A stretch of DNA of 64,000 nucleotides, taken from NCBI GenBank assembly GCA_022559845.1, contig CM040125.1, positions 329,847,829 through 329,911,828 of the forward strand, written 5' to 3'. Source of the DNA: Amorphophallus konjac (Eukaryota > Streptophyta > Magnoliopsida > Alismatales > Araceae). This document shows positions 21,531 through 33,329 of the stretch, in pieces. A model generated the notes under the pieces. It searched no databases and was not told the DNA's origin. It worked only from the letters and a program-made list of their open reading frames with translations. How positions within the stretch are numbered: the first letter of the stretch is position 1; the number at the start of each line of letters is the position of its first letter. A program made the position numbers and the translations under genes.

Positions 21531-24500
21531 ATATGCCTTGAAGCCAGGGGGAGCAAATGGTACCTGGACAGCGGTTGTTCAAGGCATATGACAGGGGACA
21601 AGAAAGTGTTCTCTACACTGCAAGACAAGGATGTAGGGTTAGTTGCTTTTGGAGGCAAAGACAAAGGTAAAATCATTGGATCGGCAATATAGGTAAGAAT
21701 TCTAAAACTCTTATCGAAAATGTACTTTTGGTAAAGGGATTAAATCACAATCTCTTGAGTATAAGTCAGTTATGTGACAAAGGATTCAAGATTGTTTTTG
21801 ATGAAACCCATTGCATTATCATGAATAAGAACACAAATGAGATCAAATTCAGTGGAAAAAGAAATAACAATGTCTATATTGTTGATATTGATGATGTCTC
21901 ATGTGATGATGTGTGCTTGGAAGCAAATAATCATGAAAATACATAGTTATGGCACCGAAGATTAGGTCATGCTAGTTTTAGAGTAATCTTCAAGTTATCT
22001 AGACATGATTTAGTGAATGGTTTGCCAAAATTAATGTTTGAAAGTGATAAAATCTGTGAAGCTTGCAGAAAAGGCAAGCAAACGCGTATCTCTTTCAAAA
22101 ATAAGGATCTTGTCTCTACCTCCCGACCTTTGGAATTGCTGCATCTTGATTTGTTTGGCCCAACTAGGACATCCAGCCTAGGAGGGAAATTCTATGCTTC
22201 GTGATTGTTGATGATTACTCCAGATTTACATGGGTATTATTTCTATCCAATAAAAATGATGCATTGATGGAGTTTCAAGTGTTTTGCAGGAAAATCTAAA
22301 ATGATAGAGGTTATCTTATCACTACCATCCAGAGTGATCATGGTGGTGAGTTTGAGAATCATGACTTCAGTAATTTTTGTGAAGAGCAGGGATAGACGCA
22401 TAATTTTTCATCACCAAGGATGCCTCAACATAATGAGTGGTGGAGAGGAAAAACAGAACCCTGATAGACATGGCACAGACATGTTAAGTGAGAACTCCCT
22501 ACCCAAATAGTTCTGGGCCGAGGTGGTAAGTACAACATGCTACATCATCAACAGGGCAATGGTAAGGCCCATTCTGAAGAAAACACCTTATGAACTCTAT
22601 AAGGGTAAGAAACCAAATATTTCCCATATTAAACCCTTTGGATGTCCTTGCTTCATTCTGAACAATGGTAAGTCTAACCTCGATAAGTTTGATGAGAAAA
22701 GTGACAAAGGGATTTTCCTAGGTTATGCACTTAATTCTAGAGCTTATCGATTGTTTAATAAGAGGACTTTGGTTGTTGAAGAAAGTCCTCATGTGATTTT
22801 TGATGAATCTGAGTTAAAATTAACCAACCAATCTATTCCAATTGTGGATGTAGATGAAGATCCCAAACGTTCAAATGATGCTAAGGCCAGAGATGAACCA
22901 ACTGAAGGGATCCCCAGCAAGAGTAAAGAGGATGAAGATCCTTCAATTGAAACACTTCAAGAGCAACAAGTGCAACATCACGACTTGCCCAGCTCTTCTA
23001 CGTTCTTAATGGATCATCCAGCTGAAAACATAATCGGTAATCCTCAAGATGAGGTAAGAACTAGGTCTTCACTAAGGCTAGTAGAAGAAGACGATTTGAT
23101 AGCCTTAATTCACAAGAAGAGCCTAAGGATATTCATGAAGCTCTTCAAAATGAATCCTGGATTTAGGCTATGCATGAAGAGCTACACCAGTTCGAAAGGA
23201 ACAAAGTGTGGACTCTCGTGCCGCGTCCTAAGAAGCATCCCACAATTAGAACCCGTAGGGTTTTTAGAAACAAGTTAAATGATATGGGATTAGTTGTTAG
23301 GAACAAGGCCCGGCTTGTTGCCAAAGGTTATAGCCAGAAGATGGGTATTGATTTTGATGAGTCCTTTGCACCGGTTGCTAGACTAGAAGCAGTCCGGATT
23401 TTATTGTCATATGCTTGCTCTTTAAACTTCAAAATATTTCATATGCTTGTTAAATCTGTATTTCTTAACGGTTACATCAAGGATGATGTTTTTGTAGAGT
23501 AACCTCCAGGTTTTGAAGATTCCAAGCGTCCAAAGCATGTGTACAAGTTGTAGAAGTCCTTATACGGGTTAAAGCAAATACCAAGGGCATGGTATGAAAG
23601 GTTCACTTCATTCCTCATGGAAAATGGATTCAAAAGAGGTAAGGTTGACCAAACACTCTTCACAAGGAAATCAGGTAAAGACATATTAGTAGTTCAAGTA
23701 TATGTGGATGACATTATTTTTTGAGCTACTAACAATATCTTATGTGAAGAATTTGTAGAAATCATGCAAGGAGAATTTGAGATGAGCTTAATGGGTGAAC
23801 TAAACTTCTTTCTTGGATTGCAGGTGAAGCAAATGCCCGAAGGCATTTTCATCAATCAAGCTAAGTACACACTAGAGCTCTTAAAGAAATTTGGGATGGC
23901 TAAAGCAAAACCCGTGTCAACTCCGATGGCCACAACCTCGAAGTTAGACAAAGATGAAAATTATAAAATAGTAGATCCTACATTGTTTTGAGGTATGATC
24001 GGATCACTACTGTATCTCACAGCATGCCACCCTGACATTCAATTCAGTGTATGTCTATGTGCTCTTTTCAGTCATGCCCTAAAGAATCTCATCTAATGGC
24101 TGTTAAACGTATTTTTGATATTTAATTGGCACCATAGACTTTGGCTTGTGGTTTCCCATCGGTAGTTCATTTGATTTGATTGCATACACTGATGCGGATT
24201 ATGCCGGATGTATTGTAGATTGCAAAAGTATTAGCGAGTACTGTCAGTTTCTTGGTGTGTGTCTAGTCTCATGGGCCTCCAAGAAACAACATTCAGTAGC
24301 TCTCTCAACGGCCGAGGCTGAATATGTAGCCGCCGAAGTTGCGGAGCCCAAGTACTTTGGATCAAAAATCAATTGCTTGATTTGGATGTTGAAATGAAAT
24401 GTGTGCCAATCTTGTGTGATAATACCAGTGCAATCAGCTTGTCAAAAAACCCTGTTCAACATTCTAGGACAAAGCACATTGACATTCGACATCATTTTCG

Positions 24501-24654
24501 GAGAGATCATGTAGGAAAAGGGGTCTTAGAATTGAATTTCATTGACACACACAATCAACTAGCTGATATTTTCACAAAACCCCTAAACCAAGATCAATTT
24601 AGCAAGATAAGAAGAGAAATTGGGATGTGTAAGGGTGAGAGCATACATACATAG
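21531..24654 (+). pseudogene. Copia A pol (protease, integrase, RT, RNase H), broken
   Basis: Pol polyprotein with domains in copia order. Protease: WYLDSGCSRHMTG at 21558, with the catalytic D-S-G. GAG-pre-integrase: LWHRRLGHASF near 21950, then C..C in ICEACRKGKQ. Integrase: LDLFGPTRTSSLGG, VDDYSRFTWV and GGEFEN (22140-22350), then PYELYKGKKPNISHIKPFGC (22580-22650). [42 protein letters not shown] and the catalytic YVDDIIF near 23703. RNase H: YTDADYAG near 24187, STAEAEYVA, and TKHIDIRHHF near 24475; it ends ADIFTKPL...GM at about 24630. At least four frame changes and many stops, several of them at former Gln, Trp or Arg codons, make it non-functional. Confidence 0.93.
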
Positions 24655-25444
24655 GTCTGCACTTAGGATAAGATATGCACTTGCAGTAACTCATATGCAT
24701 CAAGGGTAGATTAACATGCATATTGTATGTATTTACTTTTAATACCTTGTATGTTCATATATACTCCTGCATGCTTGAATGTAATTTATACATATAGACC
24801 TCCTTGAAAAATATTTCTAAGGCCAGATATTCCTTGGTTAAATAAATTTGAACCCCGTGATGCCGGACCTAAGGCAACTCCTGAGGGGGAGTTAGAGAAC
24901 TTTCCTCAAATCTCCATCTCTTCTCTTTCTCTTCACTTTATGATGTTGGCTCCAATCAGAAGGTCGGATGATGCTCCCCATATTTAAAAAAGGGAAAAGA
25001 AAGGAAAAATATACAAAAAAATATACAAAAATGGGGATTTTTGGGGCTCGCGGTCGACCGCCGCTCCCGCACCGGTCGACCGGTGGCGGCGAACCGGCCC
25101 GGCCGACCCTCAACCGAGCCATCTTATAAGGGTCCTAACACCCCATTCTCTCATTCTAACACCCCCACTCTCTCTCATACCCCATTTCCTAACCCTAGAA
25201 CCACATATCTCCACCTCCCAAGCCCCTAAACCTCATCATTCCTCCACCCGCACAAGATCCGGCAGGTTTGTCACGGTTTCGGGACAAACTCCATTCGGCC
25301 GTTCGTGCACTCGTGGAGCTACTTCCTAGGTTCCAGGTTGTGGAGAAGGCTATTGCAAGCCCTTAGAGCATCTTTGGGTCTATCTTCATTCCTCAGGACG
25401 AGAGTCTTCTCTTCAAGGGTTTCCACCGGGTCTTCTAGTTCGGG
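24655..25444 (+). other. pol to env-like spacer of copia A
   Basis: 790 bp without a supported frame. It includes GAGGGGGAGTTAG near 24881, a polypurine-like run, and two palindromic GTCGAC motifs (CGGTCGACCG at 25051-25060 and CCGGTCGACCGG at 25072-25083), the same motif as in the U3. The env-like ORF begins at its end, after a CT-rich tract (25140-25230) that could be a leader. Confidence 0.65.
25051..25083 (+). repeat. Internal GTCGAC palindrome pair, copia A
   Basis: Two perfect palindromes of 10 and 12 bp, 11 bp apart, between pol and the env-like ORF. They duplicate the U3 motif of the same element. Confidence 0.85.
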
Positions 25445-26905
25445 ATGCCGCCTAGACGGAGCTCTCGACGTTCTGCCCAAGGGGAAGCAAGTGGCCAGAG
25501 ACGAGAGGCCCCGGCTCCTCCACCACATCAAGCACCTGCACCTCGTCGTGTACCTCGGTTGTCTCCTCGTCCTATTATCGACCCTCGACTGGTCGACTTC
25601 AATGAGGTGAACGAGATTTTGCCCGATTTATGTGATGTCTTTGAGATTCAACCAGGTTGCATTGATTTTGTAACTAGATATACCCAATATTACCCCAATC
25701 TACTGCAGCAGTTTTATGGGAATTTGATCGAATGGAATGATGAATTATTTACAGTTGTTCAAGGGGTTGAGATTCATATTACTCCCGATCTATTTGAGCG
25801 GGGCCTAGGAGTTGCGGCTAGAGGAGCCGACATGGTTTTTGGTCATGGTGCTGTTGAGGAAACTTTTCTTTCTATGACTAGTTGTGATTACGTGCATGGT
25901 GTCAGCAACTTAATCGTATTGAATGCAAATCATTTTCCACCATTGCAGCGTATATTGCACCATATGTTTACTTCCCTCATTTATCCAAAAAGTGGCAACA
26001 AAAATGAAGTGATAGAGGTTCATAAGTTCCTGTTTTACAATGTTATGAATGGAATTCAAGTCAACATGGGTCGCCGCATGACAACTCTCATTGGAACCTG
26101 TCGAACAAATCTGCGGAGATCCTTGCCCTATGCTTCACAGTTGACCGGCATATTCATCTATGCTGGGATCAATTTGGCAAATGAACAGTTTATTTATTCT
26201 CGACAAGATGACATATATAATAAGCATAAGATCTTTACAAATTTTGGGTATTACTATGGTCCCGATGGTGAGTTACGCTGGGATGTGCCTGTTTATTGAG
26301 AAGAAGTTGTTAGTGAGGAAGAGCAGGAACAAGAGCAGCAACATGGTCAAGGGGATGTCTCCTCTCCTGTTTAGGCTGAGGAGCAGCCTCCTCCAACTTC
26401 ACCTCATCACATGGATCCCAAGATGCTTCCTCCACCACAGTTCTATCATGGAGAGTCTTCTACACAGGGGGCTGCACAGCACTCTTGGGTAGACTATGAG
26501 ACTTTTGACATGCGTTTTACTGGGCTAGAGACTCGTGTGGACACTTTTAGGGATCAACTTTCTACCTTTGGGGATCGCGTCGACACTATGGGTAATGTCA
26601 TTGACACTATGTCAACTCGCATAGATTCCTTCTCCATTGTTCTGGATACTCTCTCCACTCAGATGGCCACACTCTCCACACATATGACTAGCCTCACAGA
26701 CAGCGTTGCTGATTCCAGCCAGGCCTTCCACATCATGAACCTGACACTTCTTGGCATACAGTGCCGTGATGCGGCCCGTGACCTCTCCATTGGCCATATT
26801 CAGGATTGTGTTCAGGTTCAAGATCATTCTCTTGATGACATCCGCCGCCGCTTTGGATATCAGCCTCCTCCCCCAGAGGATCAGCCTCCTGTAAATGCCC
26901 CATGA
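25445..26905 (+). pseudogene. Sirevirus env-like ORF, copia A
   Basis: The extra ORF downstream of pol in Sirevirus-type elements, called env-like by position; its function is unknown. It starts MPPRRSSRRSAQGEA, a basic Arg/Pro/Ala-rich N-terminus. A folded region follows (residues about 55-280: LVDFNEVNEILPDLCDVFE, FYGNLIEWNDELFTVVQG, FPPLQRILHHMF, TNFGYYYGPDG), resembling the plant putative transposon protein domain. A coiled coil with repeated hydroxyl-rich heptads follows (DTMSTRIDS, DTLSTQMATLSTHM; 26500-26720), then a Pro-rich tail. One frame is kept throughout, with only two stops: TGA at 26297-26299 and TAG near 26373. It is far better preserved than pol. I see no convincing transmembrane segment, so envelope function is doubtful. 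Confidence 0.8.
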
Positions 26906-27031
26906 GGATTTTTCTTTTGCTTCCTCCCTCTAGACTGTTGTACTTTGGTCTTGTGCCTTTTGGGTCCTCCTTTCGTCTATCCTATCCCCTTTTGATGACC
27001 CCAAAGGGGGAGAAGTAGTAGTAGTACAGGT

Positions 27032-27093
<62 letters not shown>

Positions 27094-27442
27094 AGTATGT
27101 CCATATGTTTGTATGCATGATCATTGGTGAGGATCATTGTGTCATTTCTGCATTTGTTTTGTCGCATGGGTCTAGAGTCTTGCATTCATTCTCTCAAGCA
27201 TCAATGTACCTTGTAATGAAATGATGAAATGAATGCACTTGGTTTTTGATATAATGTGGTTGGCTCTTGGCTCTTATTTTTCATTTCCCATCTTTCTTGG
27301 CAAATAAACTGTTGAATGGTTTGCGCTACCTTGTACGATGAAGAATCTTTGGTTTGATGCACTACCCGTACGCAATGTGGTTTTCAAAGCATGCCATTAC
27401 TCTTGTAATCTAGAGTTTTGTCATCATCAAAAAGGGGGAGAT
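26906..27442 (+). other. 3' non-coding region and polypurine tracts of copia A
   Basis: Holds a TA microsatellite (27033-27090) and two polypurine runs: AAAGGGGGAGAAG at 27004-27016 and AAAAAGGGGGAGA just before the 3' LTR (27429-27441). The second is the functional tract by position. The first may be a duplicated or extra priming tract. Confidence 0.7.
27033..27090. repeat. (TA)n microsatellite
   Basis: Roughly 29 uninterrupted TA units, immediately downstream of the first polypurine run of copia A. Confidence 0.95.
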
Positions 27443-28861
27443 TGTTGAGTCTCTCTAGATGATTTTGATGATAACAAAACCCCAGTATTACAACCTAAGT
27501 AATAACTTGCTTAAAGTACTTTCAAAGCCTTCCTTAATCATGCAAATGCCTAAATCTACCATGTTTCAAGAAATACCCTGGATAAGTTCAAGCAATCCAT
27601 AGTGATTGGAACAGGATATGGTCATACGATAATTTGCTCACGGATTATGATTCATTAGCTAACTCCATTGAAATTGCAGGTTTTCCAGGTAGCGGATGAC
27701 CGTCGATCACGGGCCGTTCGATCGGTTTTCCCAGCATTGAAAGCCTCATTCCTGTAAAATTCCGGTCGACCGCCCCCTCCTGCCGGTCGACCGCCAGCTT
27801 CGACGCAGTAATTGTTGACTTGTGTTCTTCAATGTGGGAAGCCCCTTTCATTGGGTTTGTCTCATCCCAAAGTCACCAGGCATGCCATGATTTGTGGATC
27901 TGGTTCCTGGCTTGTCCCTTGACCATCTAAGATCTATAAAAACATCACTTTGGGGTCAAAAACCCTAATCACTCAAGGAGGCTATCAAGGAAAGAAAGAG
28001 GAGTGCTACTATAGCTCCGTGAATAGTGCTGCGTTTCAAGAGTTCTTCATCCAAGAGCAAGGTTTTCAAGATCATCTGCAGGCCATTCAAGTGAAGATCT
28101 AGCTGAGAAGGAAGCTTCAACCAAGATCATCTTCATCCACTAAGGGGGAGCTTAAATCTGAGTTTTTCATTTTATGTTTCTCCCTTGTTTATCATCAAGC
28201 TTCAAGTTTTGTGATCTTGAGCATTTAAACACTTGTGTGTGTGTGGATCTACGCAGATCCATGTGTGTGTATGTGTGTGTTTCTTTTAGTCTTCACATAC
28301 CTTTGTGATTCGGTATTTGTGCACCATCGTGGGAGTTCCGAACTCCTCATGTGTGTGTGTGTGTGTTTTGATCTTGTAATCCTTTACAAGATAGTGTGGG
28401 AATCCTCACAGATCGTGAGGGTTGGACGTTGGTTGCCGTTGTTGCATCCGAACCACCTAAAAATCACTGTTCATTGTGTGGTTTGTTTCTTATCTTCTAT
28501 CCCCATTCTGTGCAGCACACACGTAGATTAATTTGGTTGTATTATTTGAGTTAGATCTAGCATAATTTATCATTCTCATATTAGATCTCGGGTATATTAA
28601 AAGGTAGGTTCAGATCGGCAAGGCAAACCTTGTCAGGAAGATAACATCTTGCGTGAGTAGAATCTCTGAAATTCCCACCTCTGTCATCGTACCTAAGATC
28701 GATTGAGTGCGATAGATTCTATTAGATCTGAGTATTTTCATATAGTTCTGAAATTCATTACGGCTATTATTCACACTTGTTTGAATTGGGCAAGATTTTG
28801 TTAAAAGTTTGTAAACACCCAATTCACCCCCCTCTTGGGTGTCATTGATCGCGGGACTTCA
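27443..28861 (+). repeat. 3' LTR of copia A
   Basis: A 1419-bp LTR, TGTTGAGTC...GACTTCA, collinear with 18165-19677. It has the TATA box at 27935-27942, the AACCACC block at 28451-28456, and the U5 hairpin with stem 28815-28822 / 28835-28842. U3 retains two GTCGACCG motifs at about 27764 and 27784. Confidence 0.9.
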
Positions 28862-29325
28862 GCGGAGGCCACAAAAGAACGAACATGAGCACCACTATGA
28901 CGGACTGTCGAGCATGACTACGGACATAATATGCATAAATGAAATGGAATAAACTAAATCTCCCCATGTGCATCTCATGAATAAAAGAGACCATTTCTCA
29001 TGCATATAAATATCACATCACATTTCATGTGTGCTTGTATGCCGTGACCCCGTGGTATATAAAATGGTGATGTGTGGAAAGTCGGATTACATCCGGTCGG
29101 AAGTCGCCACTATGCGTGAGTAAATCACTCTGCCTAGTACCGGGGGTCGACTCCACGAACTTGATTCAACCTCATACATGCTTGAATTCATGAGTGATTG
29201 TGTGTCATCTCTAAATATAAGATCTCCCGCATGCATTAAATACACATTTGGACTCTGACCTCCCCTTCTAAGTGAGAAGAGTAAAGAAAAGAAGACGAAG
29301 TGACCAAGAAGGTGCAGTAGCAGGT

Positions 29326-29468
29326 CCCGATCGGCCGAACCAAAGCCTTCGGTCGATCGACTGTGGGCGGGGTCGACTCACTATGCAGTTCTGTCGACCT
29401 ACCCTGTAGGTCCCTGCATGTTGGGAGGTTCGGTCGACCAACTTCCCAGTTCGGTCGACCGAACTCCC
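29326..29468. repeat. GGTCGACC cluster in gypsy-type debris
   Basis: Six GTCGA-core motifs in about 140 bp, among them CGGTCGATCGAC, GGGTCGACTC, TGTCGACC, CGGTCGACCA and TTCGGTCGACCGAA (a perfect 14-bp palindrome, 29450-29463). The same core as in the copia LTRs therefore occurs in an element that is not recognisably copia. Confidence 0.8.
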
Positions 29469-30129
29469 CTCATTTACACAAAAAATTAGAATAGAGAACG
29501 ACTCCACCTTGAGTAGGGTACTAAAAAAGGAGTAAAAAGAAACATAATAATAACAACGAAATAAATCAAATGACAATAAAAAGGGGGAGTAATTAATAAT
29601 AAGAGAAGGGTCTTGGTCACACGATCTAAGTATAAGAAAGTGATAAACAATGTGAACAAAAAATAAAATCTACATCCAAGTAAACTAAAGATAGCAAGAT
29701 AAAATATTAGAACACTCGGACCCCCAATGTTTTTTTTAGGAACCTTATCTCCCAGACCCTGTGCAAAGGGAAGATCAAAGTAACCCCGCAGCATGAGCTT
29801 GGATCTCGAGGGTTCGCCTCGCCATAGCCATGCCCGCGTGCTGCCCCGGGCCGATGATCTATTGAGGTGGACTCGCCCACATGAGGGATTGGCCCCCATC
29901 CTTCGGGAAATTGAGCATTAAGCATGCCACATGAATGGCGTGCATTGGCACGCATCCCGTGCCCATTCCGTGCGTTTTGAACTGGGTTATCACCCAAACA
30001 TTGAAAGGCTGATACGCGGCCAATAGCAAAGTAACCGTTTTCCATTTATTTGATAAATGAACAGATACCTACATCAATCTAAATTTTCATCACCATTTAT
30101 TTGCTCATAGCATTAATATAAGTCTCTAG

Positions 30130-30345
30130 GCCATAGGGCCCTTATTCCTAGCGATCAATCAAGGGTGTTCTCCTCTCCGAGGGGATGTAATTAACGTCGT
30201 GGCCTTTACGGCACGGCGGGTTTTTGTCCCGACCCGAACCCCACATTCGTCTGATCAGTTAGACGGTGCGCACCTCGGGCTCCCTTAGAGCCCGAATACA
30301 TCGTCACTTCGTGACTGGCACGCCAGGCACTTAATAGACCAAATA
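30130..30345 (-). repeat. Inverted copy of the 14848-15110 module
   Basis: On the minus strand it reads CGTGCCAGTCACGAAGTGAC, then GGCCACGACGTTAATTACA, then CCCTTGATTGATCGC, then AGGGCC, in the same order as the plus strand of 14848-15110. Confidence 0.75.
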
Positions 30346-30729
30346 AACTTAATAGGTAAATAAAAAAAAGAATAAAAAAACAGATGTGTCGAAAAGTGCA
30401 TCCACAAGTCTGGCACATCCGGTGGGAGAAAGAAGATAATGCTACCAAAAGATGTTTGCATGATCTAGGGACCATCCCCTCAGGCCAACGAAGACTGCCA
30501 CAGGCTGTGGAAGATGTCCAAAAAGGCCGAAAATGCTACACTCCCGCATGAGCAAGGCCAGCCGGCCGCCAATGCTACCGTAACATCTCGTCACCCCTGT
30601 AATAGTCGGGGGCAAGGATTTCGATCTCTGAGAGGCCAGCTGTCCTCCGAAGACCACTCACCAGAAAGATAAAGAGGAATGAAAGCATTCAAATCTTTTC
30701 CTGTAACATGGCTGAAATGACAAGCCGCT

Positions 30730-33290
30730 ATGGGCCTCTGCCCCCCGAATTATGATGAGGCCACCAGGCTCGCCAGAGGACCAGAACCCTCTACCATAAG
30801 ACAAGGGGCGGTGGCTGATGTAGCCCAATCCCACATTGAAGAATCCATCATAGACCCGATTATGATGACCGTGAATGTGATTACCGCTGAGGATGATGGC
30901 GAGGAACCGGTGCCTGCTTCAAATATTCCAGCAGAGGGGCAAGGTCATGCTTCCAGCTCCTCTATGCCCGATCCGGCTACCATGATGATCATGCTGTAAA
31001 GATACCAACAAGAGATTGAGACGCTAAGGAAGCAACTCATCGAGATAAATATTCACGCTCTAACCTCGAAGCAGGCCGAGCTCCCCCCTGAAGCTTCACA
31101 GTGAGGTGTTTATGAACTTGAAGCTTGCCCTCCAATGACAACCTCTAAGTTGGCACCCATTTATATTGGGGGCATGACCCCGACACCACAACTTTCCCCT
31201 TCGCTTCAGGGGACTGCTACTATACCTCAACCAACAGTGCTGATCCCACTACTGATGCAACAACCCCGTGCTATCCAAGTCCGGTCAACCCGGCAGTAAT
31301 GAATCAAACAATGATAGAGGAAATGATAGAAAAGAAGCTGGCAGATCGAGGTGATGATGATTATGCCTCGTTCGATGTATACAAGGTACCGTATCCGGTC
31401 CACCATGCTGCCAAGAGACTTCCTCCCAGCGTCAGCAAGCTGCCAAAATTTGATAAATTCAACGGACACGGTTCGCCGAAGGAGCATATAGCCTACTACA
31501 TCAATGTGATGGGTGACCTGGCAACCGATGAGTCCTATTTAGTTAAATTCTTCAGGTCCTCGTTGATGGAACTTACTTTCGAATGGTATTCCAACTTGTC
31601 AGCTGGAGCGATCAATGATTGGCCGGATATGCAGCGACAATTCCGGGAGCGGTTCCATGTGGCCGAAAGAGAAGTGACCATCGCTGAGCTTTATGCCTCC
31701 AAGCAGAGGAGGGATGAGATAGCTTTGGACTACATTAAAAGATGACGGAATCTCAGCATGAGATGCAAACATCAGCCACACCAAGAATACATAGTCCAAA
31801 TCTACAAATAGAACTTGAAGCGAGAGATCCTCAAAAAGATGATCGAGATCGAGATTAAGTCTTTTGACCGGCTAAACAATGTGGTGGCCCAGATCGAGGC
31901 TTTCCTCTCCAACTGTCCTCCCACTTTCACTTCTGCAAGCCAAAAGGCCCAATTTGCCAATAAACGGCTAGCGCCAAAAGAAGCTTGCACGATTGACTTC
32001 AAGGAGTTTGAGCCGTAGAAGAATAAAGATAAAGGGGTTGTCGACCCTTCCCTTGCTGAACCCATTGAACAACAAGAGGGCTCGTCCTTGCGGACCAAAA
32101 TGAAAAAGTTATACTCCTTCCCTATAGAAAGGACTAAGGCCCTGTTTGAGTGGGCCACCCAATACAACAAAGTCACTCTCCCGGAACCAAAGAGGCCGGC
32201 AAACACTAGCAGAAAGGATGATCCTAGCTTCTACTCGTATCATCAAATGATCGGGCACTCCATTGAAGACTGCTACCCATTCAAAGATGCTATTGAACGG
32301 CTGATCCAAAGAGGGGAATTGCAAATGGACGACTACAAGGTCGATCCTCCATGCCCTCATAAGTTGCCCGACCTTAAAATGGCGGTCAATATGATATCTG
32401 TGTGCCAGTAGCTACCGAAAGGACAAATGTCGACCGCGCATGGAGATACCGAGAAGAAGCTGGAGAATAAAGGGAAGGGCCCTACTCTTTCCTGTGATGC
32501 ATTATCTACCTTGCCCAGCACGGGCCGAACTGTCGAAGAGGAAGATGAAGAATCATGCTGTCCACCGCCTATCAGAGAGGCACGCTACCACACCCCTCCT
32601 CCTCATGAGAATGTGGGGACAAGAATGCCAACCTTTGAAGCATGGGATGCTCTCGGCAATGTGGACAAGATGCCGCTTAGAATCGAGACAGAAGGCCGTA
32701 CTTCCAGCTCCCCCCAACTTGATCCTGCAATGGTAGCAAAGCAATATCAAAAGCTTCAAGAGATTGAAGTACTAAGAAGGAAATTAAGCAAAATGGGTTT
32801 GTACCTTACTGTACTCGGGCGGGCTGGATCATCTTCCAAGGCTTCGCATGGTAACATTCAGCCATTCAGAACCTCACCACGGCCAACTAGGTTCCAAATG
32901 ACACATGATTATACAGGGGGCACCCCCTCTCAGTAGCTTCATCACGCGCCTCCCGCACATCTCTCGGCTCCCCAAGCATGTCAGGGGGCAGCTACCACAC
33001 CTTACGCCATGCCTTTCATGGCCTCGCTTCCACAACCAAGTGACTCAAGCCTCGGCTTCACAACCCCTGCAATAATGGACGAGCCAGGGGTACAACGCGT
33101 TGCTAAGATGAATCTAGCTGAGGGAGAAATCACCGAGGCAACGCTATACATGACCGAGCAAAGGAGTGATGAGTCTGCTTCAGATTATATTCGGCAGTGG
33201 AGGGATCTCAGTGCGAGATGCATGCACTCACCCAGCTACAGGGATGCTATCCAGATATGCAAACAACGCTATACTTTTATTAATGATCAA
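30730..33290 (+). pseudogene. Tat/Ogre-type Ty3/gypsy gag, broken, with a repeated segment
   Basis: Gag of a Tat-lineage gypsy element. The N-terminal part (30730-31050) is acidic with RYQQEIETLRKQL. After a frameshift, one frame runs from 31299 to about 33290 with five stops. It contains LPKFDKFNGHGSPKEHIAYY, FRSSLMELTFEWYSNL, and WPDMQRQFRERF (the Retrotrans_gag core, about 31430-31660). The linker KRPANTSRKDDPSFYSYHQM precedes GHSIEDCYPFKDAIERLIQRG at about 32250-32310, the degenerate knuckle typical of Tat gags. Further on, GEITEATLYMTEQRSDES and DYIRQWRDLSARC (33120-33230) repeat the capsid segment REVTIAELYASKQRRDE...RNLSMRC found at 31670-31770. The duplication may be original or a join of two elements. 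Confidence 0.8.
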
Positions 33291-33329
33291 TTTCTTCTTA
33301 TCGTCCATCCATTGGGTGAGAAGGAAATT

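Larger units (their letters stand above)
28862..30729. other. Non-coding LTR/leader debris (X' and X)
   Basis: No coding frame. The left part should be the continuation of the X' LTR interrupted by copia A. From about 29480 to 30345 the minus strand matches the interior of X' (14848-15700), so an inverted fragment of the same family is joined here; I cannot place the switch point exactly. It includes GTCGAC motifs at 29326-29468 and a GC-rich stretch at 29820-29960. 30346-30729 leads into the gag of a Tat-type element. Confidence 0.4.

Noticed and set aside
25445..26905. Calling this ORF a true envelope glycoprotein
   Set aside because: No convincing signal peptide or transmembrane helix is seen. 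Only position after pol and similarity to the env-like class are supported.
29040..29200. Possible tRNA or snRNA gene in the GC-balanced stretch
   Set aside because: No cloverleaf with matching acceptor stem and A/B boxes could be drawn; the phrases resemble gypsy LTR/leader sequence.
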